64,000 nt of DNA from Caulobacter sp. NIBR1757 (GCF_027912495.1 NZ_CP115463.1:496001-560000); one strand, 5' to 3'; counted from the first letter of the stretch, positions 44,731-54,305 are shown. A program made the numbers and translations. Notes: a model not told the origin generated them from the letters alone.

Positions 44731-46167
44731 CTAGGCGACAGGCTGGGCGGCCTTCTTCTTCACGAACACCGTCTGGGTGTTGGTGTATTCCAGCAGGCCT
44801 TCCAGCGCCCCCTCGACCCCGACACCCGACTGCTTGTGGCCGCCGAAGGCCGCCAGCGGGGAGAGGTGCTGGCTCTCGTTGATCCAGACGGTGCCGGTGG
44901 CGAGGCGGCTGGCGATTTCCAGCGCCTTGTCCTCGTCCGCGGACCAGACAGAGCCGCCGAGGCCATAGTCGGAGGCGTTGGCTCGGCCGATGACCTCGTC
45001 CAGGTCGTCGAACTTGAGCAGCGGCAGCACCGGGCCGAACTGCTCTTCCTGGACGATGCGGGAATCTTCGGGCGGGTTGTCGATGATGGTCACCGGCACG
45101 AAGTAGCCGGGGGCCGTGCTCGTCTCGCCGCCGACCAGGAACTTGTAGCCCTTGGCCTTGGCGTCGGCGATCAGGTCGAGGACGCGGGCGTACTGCAGCC
45201 TGTTCTGGATCGGACCCATCTGCGTGCCCTGCTCGGCCCCGTCGCCCATCTTCACCGTGGCGGCGTAGGCGACCAGCGCCTCCTTCAGCGGCTCGTAGAT
45301 GTCCTTGTGGACGTACATCCGCTTGGTGGCGATGCAGATCTGGCCGGTGTTGCGGAAGGCGGCCCAGAACAGCTGCTCGGCCACGGCGGCGACGTCGACG
45401 TCGGGCATGACGATGGCGGCGTCGTTGCCGCCCAGCTCCAGGGTCACGCGCTTCAGCGTCGAGGCGGCGCTCTCCATGACCTTGCGGCCGGTCTGGGTCG
45501 AGCCGGTGAAGCTGACCTTGTCGATGCCGGGGTGGCTGGTCATCCAGGGGCCGAGCGCGTCGCCGCCGGTGACGATGTTGAGCACGCCGGGCGGCAGCAC
45601 ATCGCGCAGGATCTCGCCGATCTTCAGGGTGGTCAGCGGGGTGAAGGGAGAGGGCTTCAGCACCACCGTGTTGCCGGCCAGCAGGGCCGGGGCCAGCTTG
45701 AACATGGCCAGGATGACCGGGAAGTTCCACGGCGCGATGGCCCCGACGACGCCGATCGGCACATGGCGGGTCTCGCCGCGGCGCTCGGCGGTGTCCTCGA
45801 CGACGGTGACCGGCAGGTCGAGGCTGGCGGTGGCTTGCAGCCAGTAGGCGCCGCCCATGACATCGCCGAAGGCGTCGCCGTGCGGCTTGCCCTGTTCGCT
45901 GGTCAACAGGCGCTTGAGATCCTCGCCCTTGGCGGCAATGGCGCCGGCCATGGCCAGCAGCAGTTCCTTGCGCTTGGCGATCGGGGTGGCGGCCCAGGCG
46001 GGGAAGGCCTTGCGGGCGGCGGCGACGGCCTCGTCAAGCTGCTCGCGGCTGGCGTCCGGCGCCTGGCCGATGACCTGCTCGTTGGCGGGGTTGAGCACAT
46101 CGAAGCTGGACGCGCCGGCGACGCCCTGGCCGCCGATGGTCATGGTGTAGTCGCCGTCGAACCGCAT
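44731..46167 (-). CDS. NAD-dependent aldehyde dehydrogenase
   Basis: The 478-residue ALDH has the cofactor-binding segment GAIAPWNFPVILAMFKLAPAL, the glutamate region LELGGNDAAIVM, and the catalytic cysteine in FRNTGQICIATKRMY. It oxidises an aldehyde to its acid with NAD(P)+; the substrate is not defined by sequence. It is the last gene of a four-gene minus-strand cluster with a GNAT protein, an MFS carrier and an acyl-CoA ligase, suggesting a small catabolic pathway. The ATG at 46167 has GGGAG upstream. Confidence 0.93.
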   Translation of the reverse strand: MRFDGDYTMTIGGQGVAGASSFDVLNPANEQVIGQAPDASREQLDEAVAAARKAFPAWAATPIAKRKELLLAMAGAIAAKGEDLKRLLTSEQGKPHGDAFGDVMGGAYWLQATASLDLPVTVVEDTAERRGETRHVPIGVVGAIAPWNFPVILAMFKLAPALLAGNTVVLKPSPFTPLTTLKIGEILRDVLPPGVLNIVTGGDALGPWMTSHPGIDKVSFTGSTQTGRKVMESAASTLKRVTLELGGNDAAIVMPDVDVAAVAEQLFWAAFRNTGQICIATKRMYVHKDIYEPLKEALVAYAATVKMGDGAEQGTQMGPIQNRLQYARVLDLIADAKAKGYKFLVGGETSTAPGYFVPVTIIDNPPEDSRIVQEEQFGPVLPLLKFDDLDEVIGRANASDYGLGGSVWSADEDKALEIASRLATGTVWINESQHLSPLAAFGGHKQSGVGVEGALEGLLEYTNTQTVFVKKKAAQPVA

Positions 46168-46179
46168 GATGATCTCCCG

Positions 46180-46821
46180 TCAGGTCTTGTCGTTGCCCCC
46201 ATCCTGGAACAGGCGCCGTTGCGTCAGCCAATCTTCGCGCGTCATCTCCCAATAGAGTGACCGGCGCGAGCCGCCGTCCGGCAGCCGGCTGAGCCGCTCG
46301 CCCATGGGCGTGAAGCCGGCCGCCTCGATCACCTTCGCCGAGCGGATGTTGTCGGGCGCGGCCGTCAGCCCGACCAACCGCACGCCCAGCACCTCGAACA
46401 TGAAGCCGAAGGATCGCGCCGCCCCGGCCGCGCCCTGGCCGCTGTTCTGGCGGTCCGCCCGTTGGGCGCCCGCCAGCTCGGCCGAGGAGCGATCGGGCCA
46501 GACGGTGATGCGGCTGTAGGCGGCGATCTGGCCCCGGTCGTCGGGGGTGACGGTCAGCAGGGCCTCGCCCGCCTCGCGCAGCCGCAGGGACCTGGCCACC
46601 CAGGCGCCGATGCGAGCCGGGTCGATGGGGCGGGGGATGTCGTAGATGGGGCCGGAAACAAGCTCGTCGGACAGGAGATCGACGAGGCCGGGAATGTCCC
46701 TGGCCGTCGCCACACGGGCGTTCGGGGTGATCAGCGCCGGGTCGGCGGTGCGCACCGCCTGGCGGATGGCGGCTTCCTCCTCCGGTGTCGCGGTCAGCAC
46801 GGTCACCGGGGGAGCACTCAT
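46180..46821 (-). CDS. GNAT-family N-acetyltransferase
   Basis: The 213-residue protein has GNAT-fold features: IAAYSRITVWPDRSSAELAG as beta strands 4-5, followed by NSGQGAAGAARSFGFMFEVL as a degenerate acetyl-CoA pyrophosphate loop, then RLVGLTAAPDNIRSAKVIEAAGF. This is the canonical N-x-x-S helix region of the RimJ/RimL-like branch. It would transfer an acetyl group to an amine, possibly a protein N-terminus. It lies between the ALDH and MFS genes of the same operon, 1 nt after the MFS stop. Confidence 0.85.
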   Translation of the reverse strand: MSAPPVTVLTATPEEEAAIRQAVRTADPALITPNARVATARDIPGLVDLLSDELVSGPIYDIPRPIDPARIGAWVARSLRLREAGEALLTVTPDDRGQIAAYSRITVWPDRSSAELAGAQRADRQNSGQGAAGAARSFGFMFEVLGVRLVGLTAAPDNIRSAKVIEAAGFTPMGERLSRLPDGGSRRSLYWEMTREDWLTQRRLFQDGGNDKT

Positions 46822-46822
46822 G

Positions 46823-48133
46823 TCAGCTGGCCTTCCGGCGTGGGTCGTGGACGGCGATGAGCATGGTCAGAAGCGCGGCGCCGAGCAGACCGAGCGAGGC
46901 GCCGAAGACGACGCTATAGCCCATAAGATCGGCGACCGCGCCGCCAATCAGCGGACCGAGGGTGGCGGTCACCCCTTCGGCCGTCGCCGAGATGCCGATC
47001 CGCATCGGCAGGTCGTCGCGATGGCCGAACTCCAGGATCATCGTCTGGCTGGCCATCATGTAGCCGGCCTGGGCGGCGCCGAGGCCGAAAAAGGCGAAGA
47101 AGACGGCGACCGGGTTGGCCAGGGTCATCAGCGCCACCGTGGCGGCGATCCAGCCGCCGATGGACAGCAGCAGCACGATGCGGAAGCCGGAACGGTCGCC
47201 CAGATAGCCCCAGGCGATGTTGCTGACCGTGTCGGCGCCGAGGAAGGCCAGCGACAGCAGGCCCAAGGTCGAGCCGTCCAGATGCATCGTCTGGCCGACA
47301 TGCAGGATGTAGAAGGGCGTCGCGATGCGGGCCGAGGTGGCCAGCATCTGCACGACCAGGAACCAGCGATAGGCCGGGTCGGCGGCGATCAGGCCGGGGA
47401 TGTCCTTCATCCGGTCGCGCAGGCGGGCCGCCGTGCGGATGGTCGGCGGCGTGGGTTCGCGGATCTGCGCCTGCAGGAACCAGAGGCCGGCGCTGGTCAG
47501 CAGGAAGGCGAGGACGAAGGTGGTCGAATAGCCGTTGTTCAGGACATTGGCCTCGATCAGGTACTTGCCGGACGCATAGGCCAGCACCGCCGCGATCAGC
47601 CCGCCCACCGCGTTGCGCCAGGCCTGCAGCCGGCCGCGCAGATGCAGCGGGATGACCTTGGACATCAGCAGGGTGAAGGCCACCCGCTGGGCCCCCATGA
47701 ACACCCCGAACAGGAAGAGGAACAGGAGCAGGGTGACCACCTGGGCGCTGCCGCTCAGGAACCAGCCGGCCAGGGCCATGCCGAGGATGGCGAGGCGCCC
47801 GAGACTGCCCAGCACGATGGCCGAGGGCATGATCTTCGTCCGGTGCTCCATCTTGGCCCCGGCCACCAGCGGCGAGACGATGCCGCCGACCTGCTGCAGG
47901 GCCAGCCCCAGGCCGACGATGGTGTTCGAGCCGCTGATCAGGTGCAGATAGGCCGGCATGAAGGTCGGGGCGTTGATCAGCCGAAAGCCGGTCATCCCCA
48001 GCATGCCGTGCACGAAGTTGCCGATGTAGTTGCCGCGCAGGTTGTCGTTCACGAAGGCGGCGTACTCGGCCTCGCGCTGCTGCAGGTCTGCTTCGGGCGC
48101 CGGCGCCACATCGCCGTCGAGGGGTTCGGTCAT
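46823..48133 (-). CDS. MFS transporter
   Basis: The 436-residue protein has about 12 hydrophobic helices and a long cytoplasmic loop at about 185-205 (LQAQIREPTPPTIRTAARL). The loop after helix 8 carries GYLGDRSGFRIVLLLSIGG, the MFS G-x-x-x-D-R-x-G motif. It moves small solutes across the inner membrane, likely taking up the substrate of the neighbouring acyl-CoA ligase and ALDH. Its start overlaps the ligase stop by 4 nt. The substrate is unknown. Confidence 0.9.
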   Translation of the reverse strand: MTEPLDGDVAPAPEADLQQREAEYAAFVNDNLRGNYIGNFVHGMLGMTGFRLINAPTFMPAYLHLISGSNTIVGLGLALQQVGGIVSPLVAGAKMEHRTKIMPSAIVLGSLGRLAILGMALAGWFLSGSAQVVTLLLFLFLFGVFMGAQRVAFTLLMSKVIPLHLRGRLQAWRNAVGGLIAAVLAYASGKYLIEANVLNNGYSTTFVLAFLLTSAGLWFLQAQIREPTPPTIRTAARLRDRMKDIPGLIAADPAYRWFLVVQMLATSARIATPFYILHVGQTMHLDGSTLGLLSLAFLGADTVSNIAWGYLGDRSGFRIVLLLSIGGWIAATVALMTLANPVAVFFAFFGLGAAQAGYMMASQTMILEFGHRDDLPMRIGISATAEGVTATLGPLIGGAVADLMGYSVVFGASLGLLGAALLTMLIAVHDPRRKAS

Positions 48134-49716
48134 ATCTGCCTGGCCCGGCCTTCCCAGTAGGGGGCGCGGACCTTGTTCCGCTGGATCTTGCCGGCCTCCG
48201 AACGGGGCAGGTCGGCGACGAAGTCGAGGCTCCTGGGCACCTTGAAGCCCGGCAGGTTGGCGCGGGCGAAGGCGAGGATTTCGTCGGCCAGTTCCGGACT
48301 GGGCTCATGGCCGGGTTTCAGCAGAATGACCGCCTTCACCTGCTCGCCCCATTCGTCGTGCGGCGCGCCGATGGTGGCGCTGTCGGCGACGGCGGCGTGC
48401 TTGACCAGCTCGTTGTCGATCTCCTGGGGATAGATGTTCACCCCGCCGGAGATGATGGTCTCGGCGTTGCGGCCGGTGAGGAACAGGTAGTCGTCGTCGT
48501 CGAAATAGCCGACGTCGCCCATGGTGAAGAAGTCGCCGACCCGCGAGGCCGCGGTCTTGGCCTCGTCCTTGAAATAGGTGAAGCCGCCGCCCGGCGGCAT
48601 CTGCTGGTAGATGGCCCCGGCCTGGCCGTTGGGCAGGTCATTGCCCGCCTCGTCGAGAATCCGCACCTGCAGCAGGGCCGGCCGCTTGCCGACGCTGCCC
48701 GGTTTGCTGAGCCACTCGTGGCTGTCGATCAGGAAGCCGGCCCCGCCCTCGGAGCCGGCGTAGTATTCGGTCAGCACCGGCCCGAACCAGTCGATCATCG
48801 CCCGCTTGACCTCGGGCGGGCAGGGGGCGGCCCCGTGGATGATGAACCGCACATGGTCGATCGGATGCCGCGCCTTGACCTCGGCGGGCAGGGCCAGCAG
48901 GCGCTGGAACATGATCGGCACCAGGTGGAAATGGGTCACCTTCCGTGTGCTGATCGTCTTCAGAACATGCTCCGAATCCCACCGGTCGATGAAGACCAGG
49001 CTGGCCCCGCCGGCCATGGCGGCCCGCACGTCGAAGGCCAGCGGGGCGGCGTGATAGGCCGGTCCGGCGCACATCTGCACCGACTGGCCGGGGACGTAGC
49101 CGCGCATCAGGAAGGTGGCGTAGGGCGTCACCACCGGCACGGGCCGGTGCACCCCCTTGGGCCGCCCCGTGGTGCCGGAGGTGTACATCATCCCGTTGCC
49201 GAGCACCGGGTCGGGGATATCGCTGCCGTCGAACGGCGCGATGGCGGCGGCGTAGGATTCGAAGCCGGCGACGGCCCCGCCGACGGCCAGCCTGACGGTC
49301 GGGCCCGGGCAGCTGGCCATGGCCTCGGGCAGGGCCGCGACCCGCGCCTCGCCGACCACCGCCCTGGCCTCGCAATCCTTGATAATGTAGGCGATCTCGT
49401 CGGCCGACAGGTGCCAGTTGACCGGCGTCAGCCTCAGGCCCGTCCGCAGGGTGGCGGCCAGCGCCTCGACGAATTCCACCCGGTTGGAACAGACCAGGGC
49501 GACACTGTCGCCGGCCTCAAGGCCGCGCGCCCGCAGCAGCCGCACCAGCCGGTTGGCCTGTGCATTGACCGCCGCGAACGAATGCTCGGTCCCGTCCGGA
49601 TCGACGACACAGACCGCCTCCGGCTGCAGGCCCGCCCAGACGGCCAGCTGCATGCCCTGCAGGGCGGCGGCGTCCAGGCGCTCCATCAGCGCCTGGTCGG
49701 CAAGCGCGGCATCCAT
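48130..49716 (-). CDS. AMP-dependent acyl-CoA synthetase/ligase
   Basis: The 528-residue ANL-superfamily enzyme has the AMP-binding motif YTSGTTGRPKGVH, the aromatic region TEYYAGSEGGAGF, TGRNAETIISGGVNIYP, and the C-terminal adenylation lysine in AGKIQRNKVR. It activates a carboxylic acid to its CoA thioester with ATP. The start at 49714-49716 is chosen for its GGGGAGAAGACA ribosome binding site; the frame stays open 29 codons further upstream. It heads the operon with the MFS carrier, GNAT and ALDH. The acid could be aliphatic or aromatic. Confidence 0.93.
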   Translation of the reverse strand: MDAALADQALMERLDAAALQGMQLAVWAGLQPEAVCVVDPDGTEHSFAAVNAQANRLVRLLRARGLEAGDSVALVCSNRVEFVEALAATLRTGLRLTPVNWHLSADEIAYIIKDCEARAVVGEARVAALPEAMASCPGPTVRLAVGGAVAGFESYAAAIAPFDGSDIPDPVLGNGMMYTSGTTGRPKGVHRPVPVVTPYATFLMRGYVPGQSVQMCAGPAYHAAPLAFDVRAAMAGGASLVFIDRWDSEHVLKTISTRKVTHFHLVPIMFQRLLALPAEVKARHPIDHVRFIIHGAAPCPPEVKRAMIDWFGPVLTEYYAGSEGGAGFLIDSHEWLSKPGSVGKRPALLQVRILDEAGNDLPNGQAGAIYQQMPPGGGFTYFKDEAKTAASRVGDFFTMGDVGYFDDDDYLFLTGRNAETIISGGVNIYPQEIDNELVKHAAVADSATIGAPHDEWGEQVKAVILLKPGHEPSPELADEILAFARANLPGFKVPRSLDFVADLPRSEAGKIQRNKVRAPYWEGRARQI

Positions 49717-49855
49717 TGTCTTCTCCCCTGCAGCAGAGGGGCGAGTGCTGTGCCGCGCTCTGCCCCAATCGCAAGTCTGGGCCATTCGAACGCCGTTTCG
49801 CAATCAAATGCCGACAGGTCGCCAACTTCGTTTTGGTCCGGCCCGAGCCCGCCGC

Positions 49856-50473
49856 CTAGCGAACGCCTCCGGCTCGCGCGCGGAAGCCGACTATCCAGCC
49901 GTGGGCCTGATCGTCAATCAGTTCGGCCTGGCGCTCCTTCAGGCTGGTGAAGGCCACGGTGACATCGTGCTCAAATGTCCTTGGGAAATTGTTGTAAGCG
50001 GTGTGTTCGGCAAAATCCTCGGTTTCCCAGCGCTTGATGATGACCTTGTAGACCTCGACGTGCGCAAGAAATTGCTGGAACGAGGCAGGCATTGTGGCTC
50101 CGTCGATCAGGTGGGAATTTTCAACGATTGCCCGCTCCATTTGCAGATTTATCGGCATGAAGACCTCCGTCATCCAGAGTCGCCACTGGATGATCTCGTC
50201 CTTGGTCGGCGGGTCTGACGGATTGAAGAAGGGGACGCCCGGTCGGCAGCGCGAGCGGAATGCCGCCCAAGCGGCGCCCGATGCACCGTTCAACGAGAAC
50301 AGCGGCCCATAGAGGTACTCCAACTGGTCGCTGAGAAACTTGATTCTGGCCTTTCGGGTCTCGATCCGGACGTTGTTGAGGTGGGTGCCGACAAAGGCGA
50401 CAGCGACGGTCACACAAATGGAGGCGATCTGGATCCAGAGTGCGGGCGTCATTTCTGACGGTGAGGGCGGCAT
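49856..50473 (-). CDS. Membrane-anchored protein of unknown function, lower GC
   Basis: The 205-residue protein starts at the ATG at 50473 with GGAG upstream. An N-terminal membrane helix (residues about 8-28, LWIQIASICVTVAVAFVG) precedes a helical domain with conserved-looking aromatic and charged positions (LSDQLEYLYGPLFSLN; WRLWMTEVFMPIN; EVYKVIIKRWETEDF). It is noticeably less GC-rich than its neighbours and uses more AT-ending codons, hinting at transfer. The flank 49717-49855 has no gene. No family was recognised. Confidence 0.6.
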   Translation of the reverse strand: MPPSPSEMTPALWIQIASICVTVAVAFVGTHLNNVRIETRKARIKFLSDQLEYLYGPLFSLNGASGAAWAAFRSRCRPGVPFFNPSDPPTKDEIIQWRLWMTEVFMPINLQMERAIVENSHLIDGATMPASFQQFLAHVEVYKVIIKRWETEDFAEHTAYNNFPRTFEHDVTVAFTSLKERQAELIDDQAHGWIVGFRARAGGVR

Positions 50474-50588
50474 GAGCAACTCCGACTATCGTAGTTGAAA
50501 ACACACGTTATGGAGAGGCCTTTGGCCGACGCTTGGTGTCAAGCCTCCGGGGCTTCTCGCCATTCGAACAAAAGCGGTATGAGGGGAC

Positions 50589-51308
50589 ATGACTTCCACC
50601 GAGCCCGCAAAGTCGTCCTCCGCCCTCGTGCTCTTCTCCGGCGGCCAGGACAGCGCCGTCTGCCTGGCCTGGGCCCTGGCCCGTTTCGACCGCGTCGAGA
50701 CCATCGGCTTCGACTATGGCCAGCGCCACAGGGTCGAGCTGGAGGTGCGGCAGACCTATCTGGCCAGACTGGCCGCCGCCTACGATCCGGCCGTCACAAG
50801 GCTTGGCCGCGATCATGTGCTCGACCTGGCGGTGCTCGGCGCCATCAGCGGCACGGCGATGACGCAGGAGATCGAGATCGCCTTCAGCGAATCGGGCCTG
50901 CCCAACACCTTCGTGCCCGGCCGCAACCTGCTGTTCCTGACCTTCGCCGCCGCCGTCGCCTATCGTCGGGGCATCAAGCACCTGGTCACCGGCGTCTGCG
51001 AGACCGACTATTCCGGCTATCCCGACTGCCGCGACGACACCATCAAGGCCCTGCAGGTGGCGGTGAATCTCGGAACCGAGAGCCGCTTCGTCATCGACAC
51101 CCCCCTGATGTGGATCGACAAGGCCGCCACCTGGGCGATGGCCTCGGCGCTCGGCGGCCAGCCGCTGGTCGACCTGATCACCGAAGACACCCACACCTGC
51201 TACCTCGGCGACCGGACCAGGCGGCATCCGTGGGGCTACGGCTGCGGGACGTGCCCGGCCTGCGAGCTGCGGTCGGCGGGGTATGCCAAGTGGGTCGAGG
51301 GGAAATAA
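50589..51308 (+). CDS. queC: 7-cyano-7-deazaguanine synthase
   Basis: QueC turns 7-carboxy-7-deazaguanine into preQ0 with ATP and ammonia, on the path to the tRNA base queuosine. The 239 residues match the family: the PP-loop [16 protein letters not shown] at about 15-30, [34 protein letters not shown], and [10 protein letters not shown]. The C-terminal zinc site is CYLGDRTRR...[13 protein letters not shown], with four cysteines in place. The other queuosine genes are not adjacent in the window. Confidence 0.97.
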   Translation: MTSTEPAKSSSALVLFSGGQDSAVCLAWALARFDRVETIGFDYGQRHRVELEVRQTYLARLAAAYDPAVTRLGRDHVLDLAVLGAISGTAMTQEIEIAFSESGLPNTFVPGRNLLFLTFAAAVAYRRGIKHLVTGVCETDYSGYPDCRDDTIKALQVAVNLGTESRFVIDTPLMWIDKAATWAMASALGGQPLVDLITEDTHTCYLGDRTRRHPWGYGCGTCPACELRSAGYAKWVEGK

Positions 51309-51318
51309 CCTCCTCACA

Positions 51319-51482
51319 GCTGTCATCCTTCGGTCGCGAAGCGATCCGGAGGACCCACCCGTAAGCTTGGCGGCTGGACCATGTGGTTTGCATGACCAGC
51401 GATGACAGCCTTCCGGCTCCAGCTGGTTCCGCCCGACGGTGGGTCCTCCGGATTGGGCTTCGCCCAACCGAAGGATGACAGC
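51319..51482. repeat. Dispersed inverted-repeat element, family B (copy 2)
   Basis: The left arm (51319-51361) starts GCTGTCATCCTTCGGTCGCG and ends GGAGGACCCACCCG. The right arm (51437-51482) begins CGGTGGGTCCTCCGG and ends CGAAGGATGACAGC. It shares termini with the element at 30.2 kb. The spacer 51309-51499 holds no gene. Confidence 0.85.
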
Positions 51483-51499
51483 GGAGAGGGGGCGCTGGT

Positions 51500-52210
51500 C
51501 TAGAGAACCTCGTCGAACAGATCGTCCAGCGCCCGCCAGGCTCGCGCGTTGTTGGCCGCGTGGAAGGCGAACCCGGGCATGCCCCAGCCGTCGGCCTCCG
51601 GATTGGTGAAGCTGTGGCCCGTGCCGCCGTACAGGTTGAGGCGCCAGTCGACGCCGCCGGCCCGCATTTCGGCCTCGAAGGCGGCGCGCTGCTCGGCCGG
51701 CACGACCGGGTCGTCTGCGCCGATGCAGGCCAGGATCTTGCCCTTGATGTTGGCGGCGTCACCCGGTCGGGCCGTGGTCAGTCCGGAGTGGAAGGCGACC
51801 GCGCATTTCAGGTCCGCCCCGCCGCGCGCCAGTTCCAGCGCCGCCGTGCCGCCGTAGCAGAAGCCGATGGCCGCCACCCGGCTGCTGTCCGCCCTCGGAT
51901 GCGCCAGCAGGGCGCCGAGCGCCGCCGTCATACGGGCGCGTATGAAGGCCGGGTCGCTCATGAACCGGCCGAAGCGGCGCATCATCTCCTCGCGGTCGGT
52001 GACCACCTGGCCGCCGCCCTGGTAGTCGACCGCCAGCGCCAGGCAGCCGCGCCCCGCCAGCCGCCGGGCGGCGTCCAGCGTGTGCTGCGTGATCCCCGGC
52101 GACTCATGGGCGACCAGCACTGCCGGGGCCGGGCCGTCGCCGGCCGGCAGGAACAGCCGGCCGATCATCGCCGCGCCGTCAGCCTCGTAGGGTGTCGCCA
52201 TGCCGTCCAT
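51500..52210 (-). CDS. Dienelactone hydrolase family protein
   Basis: The 236-residue alpha/beta hydrolase has the DLH features AVLVAHESPGITQH, VAIGFCYGGTAALELARG (nucleophilic cysteine in GFCYGG) and LACIGADDPVVPAEQ (catalytic aspartate). The histidine lies in GGTGHSFTNPEADGWG. It would open dienelactone or related lactone rings in aromatic catabolism, though family members vary. The ATG at 52210 follows GGGGAGGATGGGCG. The next gene upstream on the same strand (enoyl-CoA hydratase) ends 37 bases before it. Confidence 0.92.
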   Translation of the reverse strand: MDGMATPYEADGAAMIGRLFLPAGDGPAPAVLVAHESPGITQHTLDAARRLAGRGCLALAVDYQGGGQVVTDREEMMRRFGRFMSDPAFIRARMTAALGALLAHPRADSSRVAAIGFCYGGTAALELARGGADLKCAVAFHSGLTTARPGDAANIKGKILACIGADDPVVPAEQRAAFEAEMRAGGVDWRLNLYGGTGHSFTNPEADGWGMPGFAFHAANNARAWRALDDLFDEVL

Positions 52211-52247
52211 CGCCCATCCTCCCCGAATGTTCGCCCAGTCTAGCCGC

Positions 52248-53039
52248 TCAGCTTCCCTTGAACACCGGTGGACGCTTCTCGAGGAAGCTGGCCACGCCTT
52301 CCTTGTGGTCGTCGGTCTTCATCAGCGCCCGGATGGTCTCGATGGCCCAGCCGCCCAGCTCGCGCGGATCGCCGTAGGTCCCGCGCCGCAGGCCCTCCTT
52401 CATGTAGCGCAGGGCCAGGGGCGGGTTGACCGCGATGCGGGCCGCCAGCGCCTTCGCCCGCACCATCAGCTGCTCGTGCGGCGTCACCTCGCTGACCAGG
52501 CCGATGCGCAGCGCCTCGGCCGCATCGATGACGTCGCCGGTGAACAGCAGTTCCGCCGCCTTGGCCGGGCCGACGATGGAGGGCAGGCGGTAGAAGCCGC
52601 CGACGTCGCAGACCAGGCCGCGCTTGATGAACAGTTCGGCGAACTTCGCCTTCTCCGAACAGATGCGGATGTCGGCATAGAGGGCCAGCTCCATGCCCCA
52701 GCCGACCGCCGCCCCGTTGACCGCCGCGATCAGCGGCTTGTCGCATTCCAGCGCCGCCATGGCCGCCGGGGTGGGCTTGTGGCGCACGACCGGGGTGGCA
52801 TCGGCCGACACGGCCTTGGGTCCGGCCATGATCTCGCGCACGTCATCGCCGCTGCAGAAGGCCGGATCGGCCCCGGTGACGATCACGCATCGCGCTTCCA
52901 CGTCGGTCACCGCCTTGCGGAGACAGGCCTCCAGCTTGGCGTAGGCGTCCCAGTTCAAGGCGTTGCGCTGCTCGGGCCGGTTGAGGGTGATGATCGCGAC
53001 ATGGTCCTCAACGACGTAGGTAACCGTTTCCTCGGCCAT
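52248..53039 (-). CDS. Enoyl-CoA hydratase/isomerase family protein
   Basis: The 263-residue crotonase has VAIITLNRPEQRNALNWDA, the oxyanion-hole AFCSGDDVREI and AVNGAAVGWGMELALYADIR, and the tail VASFLEKRPPVFKGS. The catalytic-glutamate region reads FIKRGLVCDVGGFYRLPSIVG, where the usual E is not evident, so this could be a crotonase with another activity. The ATG at 53039 follows GGGAGGAGCC, which fixes the start; the open frame extends much further upstream but crosses the divergent gene. Divergent from the APH-fold gene, likely in acyl-CoA catabolism. Confidence 0.92.
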   Translation of the reverse strand: MAEETVTYVVEDHVAIITLNRPEQRNALNWDAYAKLEACLRKAVTDVEARCVIVTGADPAFCSGDDVREIMAGPKAVSADATPVVRHKPTPAAMAALECDKPLIAAVNGAAVGWGMELALYADIRICSEKAKFAELFIKRGLVCDVGGFYRLPSIVGPAKAAELLFTGDVIDAAEALRIGLVSEVTPHEQLMVRAKALAARIAVNPPLALRYMKEGLRRGTYGDPRELGGWAIETIRALMKTDDHKEGVASFLEKRPPVFKGS

Positions 53040-53129
53040 CTTCGGGCTCCTCCCATTTGCTTTGGAAAAGACAATCCTTGAGGCGCCCATGGGGAAAGCG
53101 AGCATCTTGTTGGCGCAAGAGGAATCGTC

Positions 53130-54185
53130 ATGACCGCCAACCCGCCCCCCGTCCGTGAGGTCGTCCCCGCCCACTGGTTCGATCCGGCCCCGCTCGAGGC
53201 CTGGCTGACCCGCGAGGTCGAGGACTTCGGGACCGGCATGCAGGTGCATCAGTTCCAGGGCGGCGCCTCCAACCCGACCTTCCTGCTGACCACCCAGACC
53301 TCGGAGGGGCAGCACCTCTATGTCCTGCGCAAGAAGCCGCCGGGCGTGCTGCTGGCCAGCGCTCACCAGGTCGATCGCGAGTACAGGGTGATGAAGGCCC
53401 TCGATGGCCTGATCCCGGCGCCGAAGATGCGGGCGCTGTGCACCGACGAGAGCGTCATCGGCACCAGCTTCTACGTCATGGACTACCTGGAAGGCCGCAT
53501 CTTCCGCGACGCCGCCCTGCCGGAGCTCAGCCCCGCCGAGCGGACCGCCGTCTACGACGAGCTGAACGCCACCCTCGCCAGGCTGCACCAGGTCGACTAC
53601 GTGGCCGCCGGCCTCGAGGACTTCGGCCGGGCCGGCGGCTATTTCGAACGCCAGGTCTCCCGCTGGACCAAGCAGTACCGCGGGGCCGAAACGGAACTGA
53701 TCCCGGAGATGGAAGCGCTGATCGAAAAGCTGCCGGCCCGCATCCCGGCCGACGACAGCGTCAGCATCGCCCACGGCGACTACCGGCTGGAAAACGTCAT
53801 GTTCCACCCGACCGAGCCGAAGCTGATCGCCGTGCTCGACTGGGAGCTGTCGACCATCGGCCACCCGATCGCCGACATCGCCTACAACGCCTTCCTCTGG
53901 CGCTCGACCTCGCTGAGCTGGGGCAGCCTGGTGGGGGTCGACTTCGCGGCCAGCGGCATCCCGACCGAGGCCGAGTACGTCGCCGCCTACTGCCGCCGCA
54001 CCGGCCGCGAGACGATCGAGGACTGGCCCTTCTACATGGCCTTCGGCATCTTCCGCCTGGCCTCGATCAGCCAGGGGGTCTACCGCCGCGTCCTCTCCGG
54101 CCAGGCGGCCAGCGAACGGGCGGCCGAGAACGGCACGCCGGTGCTGGCGGCGCAGGCGTTGGCCATCCTCGAAGGCCGCGATTGA
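53130..54185 (+). CDS. APH-fold phosphotransferase, acyl-CoA-dehydrogenase-associated type
   Basis: The 351-residue kinase-like protein has a nucleotide loop (FQGGASNPTFLL), the catalytic loop IAHGDYRLENVMF and the metal-binding AVLDWELSTIGHPIADI. This matches the ACAD10/11-type aminoglycoside-phosphotransferase branch that acts with acyl-CoA dehydrogenases, probably phosphorylating 4-hydroxyacyl-CoA. It is not an antibiotic-resistance protein by context. It lies opposite an enoyl-CoA hydratase, which fits fatty-acid catabolism. No partner dehydrogenase is adjacent; one lies at 62.9 kb. Confidence 0.9.
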   Translation: MTANPPPVREVVPAHWFDPAPLEAWLTREVEDFGTGMQVHQFQGGASNPTFLLTTQTSEGQHLYVLRKKPPGVLLASAHQVDREYRVMKALDGLIPAPKMRALCTDESVIGTSFYVMDYLEGRIFRDAALPELSPAERTAVYDELNATLARLHQVDYVAAGLEDFGRAGGYFERQVSRWTKQYRGAETELIPEMEALIEKLPARIPADDSVSIAHGDYRLENVMFHPTEPKLIAVLDWELSTIGHPIADIAYNAFLWRSTSLSWGSLVGVDFAASGIPTEAEYVAAYCRRTGRETIEDWPFYMAFGIFRLASISQGVYRRVLSGQAASERAAENGTPVLAAQALAILEGRD

Positions 54186-54305
54186 CCGATCGGCGAACTG
54201 CCGCCCCCGGGTCGCAAATTCATTTGGCAGGCCGCGCGCCATAAAGCACTGTGCGGCCTGCCCGGCCGCAATGAGCCGCGCTGCATCACCATTGGGGACC
54301 CCACA

